From Suillus spraguei (Eukaryota > Basidiomycota > Agaricomycetes > Boletales > Suillaceae), in NCBI GenBank assembly GCA_016800925.1, contig JABCPU010000889.1, positions 1 to 22,524 of the forward strand: a stretch of 22,524 bases of DNA, given 5' to 3'. Shown here one piece after another: positions 9,306 through 18,930 of this stretch. The position numbers were made by a program, and so were the translations under genes. Under the pieces are notes generated by a model. It was given only the letters and a program-made list of their open reading frames with translations, had not been told where the DNA came from and did no database searches. Position 1 is the first letter of the stretch. Every line of letters begins with the position of its first letter.

Positions 9306-12129
9306 ATGCCTGGGGGACCTGGAGGATCAGGGACTGGTGTCGCCACTGGTTCATTATTCTGGGCGATAATCATGTCCGCTTTCGCTGGTACTGTTGTTAT
9401 CCTATACTCCCAAGTCCTTACACTAAAGTATACTCTTGACATTCAGCTTTTGGTGGTATTCTCTTCGGGTTCGTTTTCATGAACTTGTTGCTCTCATTTC
9501 GTCATTGACATTATTTCACATTCAATAGATATGATACTGGTACCATTGGAGGTGTCATTGCCATGTCCGACTGGTTGACAACATTCGGTGTATATGACCC
9601 CAGTGCCTCGACCACGCCTGGCGTCAATTATTACCTTCCTACAGCAAATAAAAGTCTGGTTGTACGTGAATGGTATTTGTAAAGCTCACTTTGACCGATG
9701 GATCTGATAGGTGTCAATCCTTTCCGCGGGAACTTTCTTTGGAGCTTTACTTGCGTTTCCTATGGCGGACATTGTCGGGCGAAAGTGGGGCATCATCGCT
9801 TCTTGTAGTGTCTTCTGCCTTGGAGTGGGCTTACAGCTGGATACGCACTGGGCCGTTTTCGTGGTTGGACGTGGTATGTTCAAATCAAAATTTCTTGGAT
9901 TTGGATTATGTTCTTACATGTAAATAACACCAGTTATTGCCGGCTTCGGTGTGGTATGTTCTAAATACCAATATTTGCCTTTTCATTCGTAACTTACGAT
10001 GGATGCCATTAGGGACTTGTCTCATGCTTGATTCCCATGTACCAGTCCGAGGTTAGTGTTCATCCTGCGAAAGAAAATTTAGCCTGACGGTCTTACGTCA
10101 TGTAGTGCGCACCGAAAAGCTTGCGTGGAATGATTGTCGGACTTTATCAACTTGCGAGTAAGTGCTTATTCCGTATCATAATAGTATTCTCTTTATTTCT
10201 CTATCTTTAGTTACTATCGGAGCATTACTTGCTGCGATCGTCCTAAATGCCACAAAAGATGAACTGAGCCATAGTGCTTGGAGGGTATGTTGAATATCTC
10301 GAGCAATCATGCTATGGGGCTTACTTGTAATTTCTTAAGACTCCCATCTCAATACAATTCGCATGGGCTGGTATTCTTAGTGGTGGCCTTGTAAGCCCAC
10401 ACCTCCTTTGTCAGGACTTCTGCAGTACTGATCCGGTTTTCTTCTAGCTCCTTCTTCCTGAAAGTCCGCGGTTCCTCATGCACAAAGGTCGCGAGGACGA
10501 AGCCAGAAGATCATTGGCCCGTCTCATGACCATGCCCCTGAATCTCCTGAAGTTGATCTCGAACTCGATGAGATTGCGACCGCTCTTGCAGCCGATCGCG
10601 CAATCGGGCAAGGGTCGTATATTGGTTGGTAATTTGATGCCTTCCTGTAGACTCGTGCTAAGTGGCTACAAGATTGTTTCAGGAACAATGACTTCAAAAA
10701 CGGTCTCCGAACATGGACTGGTATTTGGCTGCAAGGGGTAGGTTCTCCTTTGTTATCTTGACTTGTACTCTTTGCTCACATACATCTTTAATAGTGGCAA
10801 CAACTGACTGGAATCAACTTCATCTGTACGTGCCATTGTCCAACTTCGATCTTATTTCTAACTTTCATTCTGCTCCTACTCTAGTCTACTACGGCACTGT
10901 CAGTCCATTCAATTTCGTGTGCTTATTATCGGTAACTTGAACTATTTTCACAGACATTCTTCCAATCAGCCGGAATCAGCAACGCCTTCATCATCACGTA
11001 CGTTCTTAGCTGGAGCTCACATTTATATTACCAACGTCTTTCTTAGTATCATTGCCGACGTCGTAAACACCGTAATGACCATCGTCGGTGTTCAACTGAT
11101 CGACAGAGTGGGTCGTCGGCGCCTGCTGCTCATTGGTGCGATTGGTATGTGTATTTGCGAATTCATCGTCGCAATCGTGAGTAACCTGTCATCCACTGGA
11201 GGTCATTTTTCTTACTTCACTCATGATAGGTCGGAGTAACAGTAGGACAGACAAAAACAGCTACTATTAACGGAGTAGCCAGTTCAGTGGCAGTAAACCT
11301 AACTGCGCAGCGTGTCTTGATCGCTTTCGTTTGCTTGTAAGGAATTTAATATCAAATTCTTACCAGGTCATTCTCATTTATTTTATCTCCTGCCTTCCCT
11401 TAGTTATATCGCATTTTATGCTATCTCGTGGGGTCCAGTTGTCTGGGTTGTCACCGGAGAAATCTTCGCAAGTCCTCTATAACCACGTCACCTACACCAG
11501 CTCTAATATTTCCTTGGTCTCTAGCCTCTCAATATCCGTGCAAAGGCCATGTCACTCAGCGTGGCTAGCAACTGGCTTTGGAACTTCGGTATCGGTAAGA
11601 CGGCGTTTTCCCCTTCACTCTTCTCCGCTAATTACGAAAATACAACTATAGGATACGCAACACCTTACCTTGTCGACGCTTCTACCACTGGTGTCAACGG
11701 CGTTAAAACTGCCGACCTGGGTGTTAAGGTGTTCTTCATATGGGGATCGACTTGTCTCGGGTGCTTCTTCTTCACGTGAGCTCTACCCTTCTCACCACCT
11801 TCATTATATTATTGATCTGGTCATCGCCCCCTCCTATTTATGCAGCTATTTCTTCGTACCAGAAGTGAAAGGACTCTCTCTTGAACAGATTGATCTTTTG
11901 TACCGCGAGTCTTCCGGTATGTATTATTGTCTTTGATTCCGAGCAGTGCCTGACCGTTTATTTAAGTTCTCAACTCCGATAGCTACCGCAGACAGATGCT
12001 GGAAGAAGGCGAGACGTACGTCCAGAAGAAGAAGGTATGCAATAGAAGACTCGTATTTTGGTCTATGGTGTTTAACTTTAACTTTTTCTCTTGCAGGGCG
12101 GTGTTTACGAGGACAAAGAACGAGTCTGA
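9306..12129 (+). CDS. MFS hexose transporter, 22 exons, one frameshift
   Basis: Sugar porter of the major facilitator superfamily, expected in the plasma membrane as a 12-helix monosaccharide carrier. Exons: 9306-9387, 9447-9468, 9529-9661, 9711-9873, 9934-9953, 10013-10051, 10106-10157, 10211-10284, 10340-10390, 10448-10624, 10673-10737, 10795-10825, 10885-10898, 10954-10997, 11047-11176, 11230-11336, 11404-11467, 11525-11594, 11652-11775, 11846-11920, 11983-12034, 12097-12129. Landmarks in order: YDTGTIGG, ADIVGRKWG, LLLPESPRFL, WQQLTGINFIFYYG, DRVGRRRLLLIG, SNWLWNFGIG, VPEVKGLSLEQ (ETKG in most relatives). The exons sum to 1622 nt; one missing base in the C4 run at 10535-10538 (MTMP then PESPEVDLELDEI) brings this to 1623, or 540 residues, a normal length. 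Intron 17 (11468-11524) has a GC-AG border. The donor before exon 21 is less certain. Apart from the frameshift the gene looks intact; sequencing error or recent loss are both possible. Confidence 0.92.
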
Positions 12130-12264
12130 GATATATATTGAACTCTATTTTTTACGAACATGCAATGGATGTAGTATTTTACCTAGGTCATAATTGAGTA
12201 TTTTGAAGGATTTCATCAACTTACGACCTTTTAAGACCCGTCGATTTTATACCAAACCAGTATT
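12130..12264. other. Short 3' flank of the transporter
   Basis: AT-rich sequence without an ORF between the transporter stop and the MITE; probably the 3' untranslated region and terminator. Confidence 0.4.
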
Positions 12265-12303
12265 GTCATGGGCGGTGCATTCGGCAGCCCCCAGAAGTCG
12301 GCA
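12265..12303 (+). repeat. Left terminal repeat of MITE
   Basis: Perfect inverted match to 12763-12801. Confidence 0.95.
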
Positions 12304-12762
12304 CTTTCACAAAAATTGTATTTCTAGTTACTTGAACACAAAATTCTTAACATAGATGTCATTCTCTCTCTAATACAACTCGTTACGAGGTTGAACGGAT
12401 ACGTTTGAAGCAGAATTGAGCGAGATAGTTGAAAGTGCCGAAGTCACGCAGAAACGTCACCTGCCGATGTGCCATGACGGAGTTTCAATACTGCACACAC
12501 CAGTGCCGACTGGTGCTGTGGTGTGCTGATCCGCCTTCGGAAGTCTATCAGCGGTAGACAGGGAAAGCTGAGCCTTGTCAGACCCTACAAATGAGTCATG
12601 CATTCAAGCGGAATTGCAAATGGGCTATACAGATCTATTGCAGAATGAGCTACATTACATCATATCATGTGATCATGCGCTCATGTCATCTGACCTCCTC
12701 GCACTCTGCCGAGCTGACTGGCCTATGTGACATGTCGTGACTTACAGTGACATTCGGGGGAC

Positions 12763-12801
12763 TGCCGACTTCTGGGGGCTGCCGAATGCACCGCCCATGA
12801 C
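12763..12801 (-). repeat. Right terminal repeat of MITE
   Basis: Perfect inverted match to 12265-12303. Confidence 0.95.
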
Positions 12802-13154
12802 AGTAAGTTACTTTTGAGAACTTTATTTCAAGTTTTCGCTACTAGTAGTAACTATAGTACTAAGCCGTTTTAAACCTACATTATGTTCCCCCACAACGAT
12901 GACGATGCTGTATGCAACAAACACCAGGAGGCACATTAAAGGAAGCTGCCAAGAGTTAGCGTTGCATACGGTGTTGATGATGATACTTGACATCAAGAAG
13001 GTAATACGATATCTAAAACCAAAACTTAAAAACGTCCAACAGATAAGAGTTTTTCTGTGATAATGTTGTGATAGCAACGGTGTGGAGAGGGCCAGGAGTC
13101 ACTACGGGGTCCGCAATATTTAGTGGTAGTCAGAGTGGGTGACTTCCCGTAAGG
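12802..13154. other. No gene recognised between MITE and second Harbinger remnant
   Basis: A minus-strand open stretch of 84 codons (13077-12823) is hydrophobic but matches nothing I know and has no supporting context. Left unassigned. Confidence 0.35.
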
Positions 13155-13229
13155 TTTTACAGACAAAACACATCTGTAAATATTTTGACAACTTGATGTC
13201 GGCTATTTTACAGACAAATATCTGTAAAC
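13155..13229. repeat. Duplicated palindromic motif (TTTTACAGAC / TCTGTAAA)
   Basis: TTTTACAGACAAA occurs at 13155 and 13206. Each copy is followed by ATCTGTAAA (13172 and 13220), so each pair can form a hairpin. The array lies just before the second Harbinger-type nuclease and may be the subterminal part of that element, where a transposon-encoded protein could bind; that is inference. Confidence 0.6.
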
Positions 13230-13289
13230 CGTAAGACATAGAACACGAATTTACTGGAGTTTTTCCTTAATCTGGGCTCTCAGGCTGTT

Positions 13290-14374
13290 ATGGATATTGA
13301 AGCTCTAATGCAGCACACTTTTGCTGATGACGAGACGCTGGAACTACAAGCGGCCCTCGTTAGTGTTCTCATTCTCGGCGCGGAAGAGGCCCGTCTTATG
13401 AAAAATCGTGCTCGCAATCCATCGCAGCTGTATCTGTGCCGTCCTCAACTTCTCCCAAACCCTCGTGTCATGACACCATGGACGCAACTTTATGAAAGCT
13501 ACAATGACTGTGCTTACATTACTACAATGGGATTCGACGTTACTACATTCCATCAACTTCTCGACAGTGGATCCGCTGACAAGTGGAACTCTACCCCAAT
13601 CCCCCGTGCTGATGTATCCAGCCAGGGCGAGCCTCGTATTGGAGCCCGTTCACTCAATGCAGCAGGTGCACTGGGGCTCACACTGCACTTCCTCAGCTCA
13701 GCAATGCGAGAAATCTCACTGCAACAGATTTTTGCACTTATACCCACCACCGTCAACTGGTACCTTGATTTCGCACTCAATATCCTCCTTCAGACTCTCT
13801 GTGACATGCCCGAAGGTGCAATTCACTTTCCCGACCATAACAAAATCATCGAGGACAATTTGCTGATTTGTGCTCGTCATTCCAAACTCATGGGGGGTTT
13901 TGCCAGCATTGATGGGTTTAGTCTTTCATGTCAAGAAGCTGATGATCCTGAAGTCGAGAACGCTACTTACAATGGATGGAAGAGTTCACATTTTATTTCT
14001 AATGTACTTGTTTTTTCTCCATGAGGTGAATTCAAACATGAGCATCACATTTTTCCCTTGCACCAACAATCTTTAGGTGTCATCATATCTGCCATTCTGA
14101 ATGCTCCTGGAAGTTGGCATGACTCTCACACGTCTCGTCCCATATACGCTCAACTTCACCAAAAAACTCCTGATGGATATTATCTCATTGCCGATTCTGC
14201 TTTTCCATGTGGGACAGCAGCCATCTCAGGCAAGATTCAAGCACCACTCAAAAGTGGTGCTGTCCTTCAAGGCAATGCAGAAGCACAGATGGAGCTCCTT
14301 GCATTCAATCAGCAACTGCTATCCTACCATCAGACAGCAGAGTGGGGTATGCAAATGATGCAAGGCTCTTTTGG
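13290..14374 (+). pseudogene. Second Harbinger-type DDE nuclease, stop codon and 3' truncation
   Basis: Open from ATG 13290 (MDIEALMQHTFADDETLELQ), with a helix-rich N-terminal part and ISLQQIFALIPTTVNWYL, where relatives have a helix-turn-helix. The catalytic landmarks are GGFASIDGFSL (first Asp), LNAPGSWHDSHTSRP, DGYYLIADSAFP (second Asp) and TAEWGMQMMQGSFG (Glu). An intron of 51 nt (14026-14076) separates SNVLVFSP from GVIISAILNAPGSW. The codon just before its donor is TGA (14022-14024), and the intron length is a multiple of three, so the stop stays in frame whether or not it is spliced. The gene breaks off after QGSFG at 14374, where an LTR begins. It belongs to a different lineage from the nuclease at 5774-7406. 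Confidence 0.82.
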
Positions 14375-15584
14375 TGTTACGAACTGGGGTGGCATCACCA
14401 GCGACAGTGAAAAGACATAGCCAGTCTGCTGGGAAGTTCTACTACATTCAATAGAGAACGAAGACAAGGTTCTGTCTAGGAGTCACAACTTAAAGATAAT
14501 AGAGAATAGAGACTAAGGCTAAGGAGTGCTTAGACTTAGAGACAATTCAGACGACTTAGGTTGGAGACCTAAGCGAAGGATATTCCAGGTAAAACCCAGT
14601 AAGATTAAAGTAAGGAATACAAGTATAGTACAACATGCTTCAATAAGCCAATATGTGCACACGGACCAAGAGAGACATGAGAATGTAAGTGCATATCCTA
14701 AAGAGGAAGGCAACTGTAGTACAGACACATTGAGCATATGAGTCAAGAAATGTATCACATGATATACAAGGTAAAGATGGAAGGAAAATGAATAGGTGTC
14801 ATATACCATAATTCTAATCTCAGATCCGACCATATCCGATCAGATCCGATCAATTCCATATCCGTCCGGTCCACAGATCCTGTCCGGACCACCCATCCGA
14901 ATGTGCTCACTTCTCGCACCTTAACTCCCTGTGCATATCCGCGTCTATCTCCTTTCGTCATTCCTCCTGTCTCCGGTATTCCGCTATGTATATTTCCCTC
15001 CTACGTCGCTGATCTGTTACCTGTGTTCATTTCCGATTCGTGCTTACTGATCCACTGTGCATTAACTAATAGACTTCCATTACACTTCATACATAGCCCT
15101 CGTCCCTGGACCTGTTGATTATCCATCTCAGATACTTACAGTATATAAACCACTTGTAAATCTCTGTAGAACCTTAGTTCGAATATCATCTTAGATTCTA
15201 CTCATTCCGCTTCTTCTGGACTTGAGCCACCCTCTGCTCTAAAGTCACCTTCCGAGACTTAGGATTGATTCCTATAGTCTATATCTTCGACTCTATCTTC
15301 AGATAGTCTACCTCCGTTAGTTTCTAGTTAGGAACTCGTTCCGAAGCTAGCCTTAATCTTTGTTCTATCCTTACATTCCAAATAACCTTCGGACGTATCA
15401 TATCGATACCTTCGGACGCCCGGATCCGTCACGCAACTCCTTCCGGATCTTCGGACGAATAACTTCTCCTTGAAATAAGGGCATTACTCGAGAAAGGGCA
15501 CAGTGCACGAACTGAGGCCAAAGCCCTTCGGATCACTCTACCTTTGAGTACGGTCTTAACAATGGGGCACATACAACTGTAACA
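14375..15584 (-). mobile_element. LTR, family A, copy 1 (carries a nested LTR)
   Basis: Bounded by TGTTAC at 14375 and GTAACA at 15584, a 6-bp terminal inverted repeat typical of LTRs. It aligns with family-A copy 2 (16746-17210) over the whole of that copy once the family-B insert at 14797-15561 is removed, leaving about 445 bp. Orientation is called minus because a purine-rich tract lies next to it at 15585-15599 when read on minus, as before a 3' LTR, and because the decayed retroelement genes to its right are on minus. Its left flank TTTGG is not repeated on the right, so it is an element end and not a solo LTR. Confidence 0.8.
14797..15561 (+). mobile_element. Solo LTR, family B, nested in family-A LTR
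   Basis: This 765-bp insert runs from TGTCATATACC to GGTCTTAACA. The empty site is seen in family-A copy 2 as AATAGGGGCAG. Here the flanks are ATAGG on the left and ATGGGG on the right, a 5-bp target duplication with one base lost. A TATATAAA at 15142-15149 fits an LTR promoter on plus. A second piece of this family is at 19969-20542. Confidence 0.8.
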
Positions 15585-15599
15585 TTACCCCCGTTTTAT
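15585..15599 (-). other. Possible polypurine tract
   Basis: On minus it reads ATAAAACGGGGGTAA and abuts TGTTACAG, the start of the family-A LTR. Position and composition fit a primer for plus-strand synthesis in a Ty3/Gypsy element; not proven. Confidence 0.5.
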
Positions 15600-15690
15600 G
15601 CATGAGTCACCAACTACATTAATCGTCCTGGTTATGGTAGTTAATGGATCGTTGGTGAACTGTAATCTTCATCAAGAACTGATCCACTCA

Positions 15691-17513
15691 TCATATAAGC
15701 GGCTTCCTCAATTCCTGCACAACATTTGGAATCACGTCTGTTCGCTGCACAAGTTCATTCTTCATCAAGTTGCATCTCCCACTTATGAAGTTCATCATAA
15801 AATCCATCATCCTTCCAAGTGAGAGCAAACGGTGGGGTATCGGTGAACTGAGGACAATACAAGGAAAGATGAGTGGGCCCCAATACTGGCAGATGCAACA
15901 TTGATAGTCAGGACAGTTCTTTTGACGATGTCCTAGCATGCCACAAACATGACATTTCAGTTTTTGTCATGGTTAGAAGTCGAAGTACAGAGTGGTGTGG
16001 GTGCGACGGTATGACAATGAGGACTCGTGGTAGAACGTGCATGTTTCTTTCCTCATTTATGAGTGATGTGCTGTAAAGCTTGTTCATTATTAGAACAAAT
16101 TTTCTTGGTCTGTTCGCTAGTAGGAGTGTATGGTGACAGGGATGGCGTGATAGTGGCTGCTGCTAGTAGTTTGTTGGGATAAGAGGAGGTCATAGGCCCT
16201 AAGGCTTCTACAAGAATGGGAGTGGGGGTCAGAGGGTCCAAGGTAATGAGGAATGGCTAGCGGTGGATGAAGATGAAGTGATTTTAACTGATACCCGAGT
16301 GCGATAATCTCAGCAGGCTCAAGGTTCAATTCTTAGCAGTGGTAGCCTCCTCATGAGTAACAAATGAGGGGTTAAAAAGGTGAGGGGGCTCAGCATCTCA
16401 TCAAGAATGGTGGCAGGAATGACGGTGAAGGTGTAGGTTGTGTTTCATAGTTCTGGATAGCAGATATCAACTTTGACACTAATCCTCTAGTGTCTCTGGA
16501 TTCATTTGCCACTTCCTGAATTCCTTCAATGATGCATCATGGGTGAGTGACTTCCTGAACAGCAGTGAGTAGGCCAGTAAGGGCAACAATGTTAGAGCAA
16601 CTGCCTGTAGTACGGGTGGAAGGCAAAGGAACTGGGAGGGATTTCCTTGCGGAGAAGGGGGTCAAGCAATGCCTGCTTGTTGTTTGGCCATGATGTGAAT
16701 AGCTGTTTCAACATCAGCTTTAAAAAAATTGGGAAGCAGAAGCAATGTTATGAACTGGGGTGGCGTCACCAGCAACAGTGAAAAGACACAGACAGTTTGC
16801 TGGGAATTCTATGATGTCTAGAAGAGGACAAAGTGAGAGTACAAGGAACGCGTTCCGAGTACTATCAAGGGTTCAGTCTCAAGACAAGTCTAAGAGATTC
16901 TACAAGAATAGAGACTAAGACTAAGGAGTGCTTAGACTTAGAGACGATTCAAGACAACTAGGTTGGAGACCTAAGCAAGGATATTCCAGGTAAAACCCAG
17001 TAAGATTAAAGTGAAGTATACAAATGTAATACAATGTGCTTAAATAAGCCAATATGTGCGCACGGACCAGGAGAGACGTGAGAATGTAAGTGCGTATCCA
17101 AAGAAGGAGACTACTATAGTACAGATGCGTTGAGCATATAAGTCAGAGTCATGTTACGTAATATACAAGATAAAGGAGACAAAATGAATAGGGGCAGTAC
17201 AATTGTAACAAGCAACCTGTAAGCGCAAATGTGTTTCTGAAGGCGTAGGATTTGTCGACGACATGTATCATCCTATATCATCACATAGTCTTTCAATGAG
17301 GGTGTGGTGCGTATGCTGTTGATGATGAGGATGGTAATGAAGGCATCTCTGCCTGCAAGGATCTTTTCAATTTCAAGGGGATGTCCCTCACATAAGAGGG
17401 CGGCTTCAATGAAGGAGTTTCCATTGATGTTTCTGACAGATTGTCATATTGGTCGGTAGTAGAGTAGTTTTGGTGGTAACAGGGGTGACATAGGACGTAG
17501 GGAAAGAAGGCAT
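15691..17513 (-). pseudogene. Gag-like ORF with CCHC zinc knuckle, decayed and interrupted
   Basis: Minus-strand relic in several frames. The likely start is ATG 17513 (MPSFPTSYVTPVTTKTTLLP), followed by NGNSFIEAALLCEGHPLEIE and DAFITILIINSIRTTPSLKD, then an in-frame TAG. A solo LTR (16746-17210) splits the next stretch; without it the frame runs through LRLQKHICAYRLL into LLPNFFKADVETAIHIMAKQ. Nearer the end, CHVCGMLGHRQKNC is an exact CX2CX4HX4C knuckle at about 15950, followed by a second one with His replaced by Pro (CCICQYWGPLIFPC). It ends at about 15691, some 100 bp before the purine tract. Such knuckles occur in Gag proteins, where they bind RNA. Oddly, it lies downstream of the integrase and chromodomain, not upstream of pol. 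Confidence 0.7.
16746..17210 (-). mobile_element. Solo LTR, family A, copy 2, with AGCAA target duplication
   Basis: 465 bp from TGTTATGAACTGGGG to CAATTGTAACA, flanked by AGCAA at 16741-16745 and 17211-17215. Removing it with one AGCAA restores an open frame on minus through the zinc-knuckle ORF. It therefore inserted into that ORF and later recombined to a solo LTR. Orientation is inferred from copy 1. Confidence 0.9.
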
Positions 17514-17569
17514 ATCAAAAAGCAATGTTAGGGGATGTGGGAGTAGTTATCGATGGTTTATAAAGCATG

Positions 17570-18477
17570 TCACTTTTTATAAGCATTGAGGATTCTAGTG
17601 GAGTTCTTCAAGTTATTTTTTGGGAGCCATTCGTTATCTCCCGATGAGTATCCTTTCCAGGTTACAAGGTATCATCTGTGATTACTGGTGCATGTGTGGA
17701 AAGAATCACTTCGATTTCATATTCTTCTTCTTCTATGATATCAGGCAGTGGTTCAAGGAAGTTCAGACTGTGTACATCGTTTTTGCTATAGGATGATAGG
17801 ATGTTGGCATGGAACGTGGGATAAATCTTCCACTGCGGAGGGAGTTTGAGTGTAAATGTGATAGGAGATAAGATCACAGTGATTGGAAATTGTCACGAAT
17901 TCCAAATACAAATCATTACTCTTTTCTCAATTTCCCTAAAGTGTCTAAATCCAGCGCTAAGACAAACCCTAACCCTATTGAAATTCCATATCTGCTTCTA
18001 TAACTGAACTTCCTGATGAAGATGAAGAGATCTTTTATGATGCTATCGGATAAGATAAAGATAAGATAGTATCATGTGATCTTAGAACCTTCTAGAATAT
18101 GATGTCATAACAATGTCACAACTATCACATCGTATGATTCTCATTTCTATTTTATGATTGGCTAGTAGTTTCAAACTCAGTTTACATCTCAGTTTCAATA
18201 TGTGTATATAGTTAGCTAGTTTCACTGTAGTAGTTCTTTAGTTCAAACCTCTTGTATCTACATAGTAGCAATCCAAGATGTCCTTGCTCCTCTCTCTTCT
18301 CTTGTGATAACGATAACCTTAGTTTGAGTCCTAGTCTCTGCCCTTGCATTAATTTGTTTGTGGGTTGTGATAGAAATGGTCCGTATCATTTTGGCGCAAG
18401 TTTCTGTGATGGGAGTTTGAGTCTAAGATTAGCAGCTGATAACCAAACCTTATCTCCAATCTTCCATGGTTTGTACT
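17570..18477 (-). pseudogene. Ty3/Gypsy chromovirus integrase C terminus and chromodomain
   Basis: Minus strand. From 18477 down, KPWKIGDKVWLSAANLRLKL and PSQKLAPK then a stop and YGPF match the integrase C-terminal region (GD-VWL...LKLP-KLAP-YGPF). A solo LTR (17891-18372) interrupts; beyond it, PITVILSPITFTLKLPPQWK and HANILSSYSKNDVHSLNFLE follow, then DIIEEEEYEIEVIL leads into the chromodomain. A 1-nt frame change follows DDTL, after which [19 protein letters not shown] and ILNAYKK with TGA (17572-17570) complete a recognisable chromodomain. Chromodomains direct integration of chromoviruses to marked chromatin. At least one stop, one frame change, the LTR and a Tc1 insertion at its upstream edge make it dead. 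The reverse transcriptase and RNase H parts are not seen. Confidence 0.88.
17891..18372. mobile_element. Solo LTR, family C, with GAAAT target duplication, inside integrase
   Basis: 482 bp from TGTCACGAATTCC to GGGTTGTGATA; the ends TGTCAC and GTGATA pair with one mismatch. GAAAT flanks it at 17886-17890 and 18373-18377. Taking out the LTR and one GAAAT joins YGPF to PITVILSP in frame in the integrase, which proves both borders. No relation to families A or B was seen. Strand is not settled. Confidence 0.92.
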
Positions 18478-18607
18478 TATGATGGCTCAAAAAGTGTCTG
18501 AATGTTTGTGGAAATTTGTGTAATTGCTTCACTGTGAGTCAGGGTGTGGGAATATGACTAAGCTATAGTGAGGTGTCAGGAAGCCCTGCTTCTCAGCTTA
18601 TTAATTT

Positions 18608-18930
18608 CCTATGGCATGGAATCCACTCACACTGTGCAAATATATGGTCATTTTAATTTGATGACTCATTCGACACTTTTTGACTTTCAGTTTGACCAAC
18701 ACAATCTCTATAATTCTGATACTTTGTGTGACCCTTTTGCTCTAATCACTTATGCCACTCTTCTAAACATATTATCTATCCATTTCTGATATTCCTCCTT
18801 AGCTATCTTGCTCCACCCTGCTGCAACTCTGTCCTATAGCTGAAATAGCCTCTGTGGTGAATTTTAATAGGCTGTATGCAATTTCTTGAGTAATTGCCAG
18901 AGATATTTAATAATTTGAGGTCTTGGGACT
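18608..18930 (+). repeat. Left arm of about 325-bp inverted repeat
   Basis: The reverse complement of 19604-19929 with very few differences (for example GGGTCACAC against GGAGGTCACAC, and AAATTATT against AAATCTATT). It spans the transposase C-terminal region, its 3' flank and an inverted end-like motif. Confidence 0.9.

Larger units (their letters stand above)
12265..12801. mobile_element. MITE with perfect 39-bp terminal inverted repeats
   Basis: The first 39 bases (from GTCATGGGCGGTGCATTCGG) are the exact reverse complement of the last 39 (to CGAATGCACCGCCCATGAC). The 537-bp body has no ORF of note. Flanks read CCAGTATT on the left and AGTAAGTT on the right. If the element is extended by two bases on each side, TA duplications result, as for Tc1/mariner-type MITEs; a 4-bp AGTA duplication is the other reading. 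The perfect repeats argue for a young insertion or one kept by selection. Confidence 0.9.

Noticed and set aside
12823..13077. Hydrophobic minus-strand open frame of 84 codons
   Set aside because: No recognisable family, no splice-supported extension, AT-rich flank of a MITE.
13984..14076. An earlier splice donor at GTACTTG to avoid the TGA
   Set aside because: It would delete the conserved VLVFSP residues that the family needs before GVIISA.
14375..17210. The two family-A LTRs as the ends of one short retroelement
   Set aside because: The outer flanks TTTGG and AGCAA differ, while the second LTR has matching AGCAA on both its own sides and sits inside an ORF that it splits.
18252..18482. 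Plus-strand open frame of 76 codons
   Set aside because: Antisense shadow of the integrase fragment and of the family-C LTR end.
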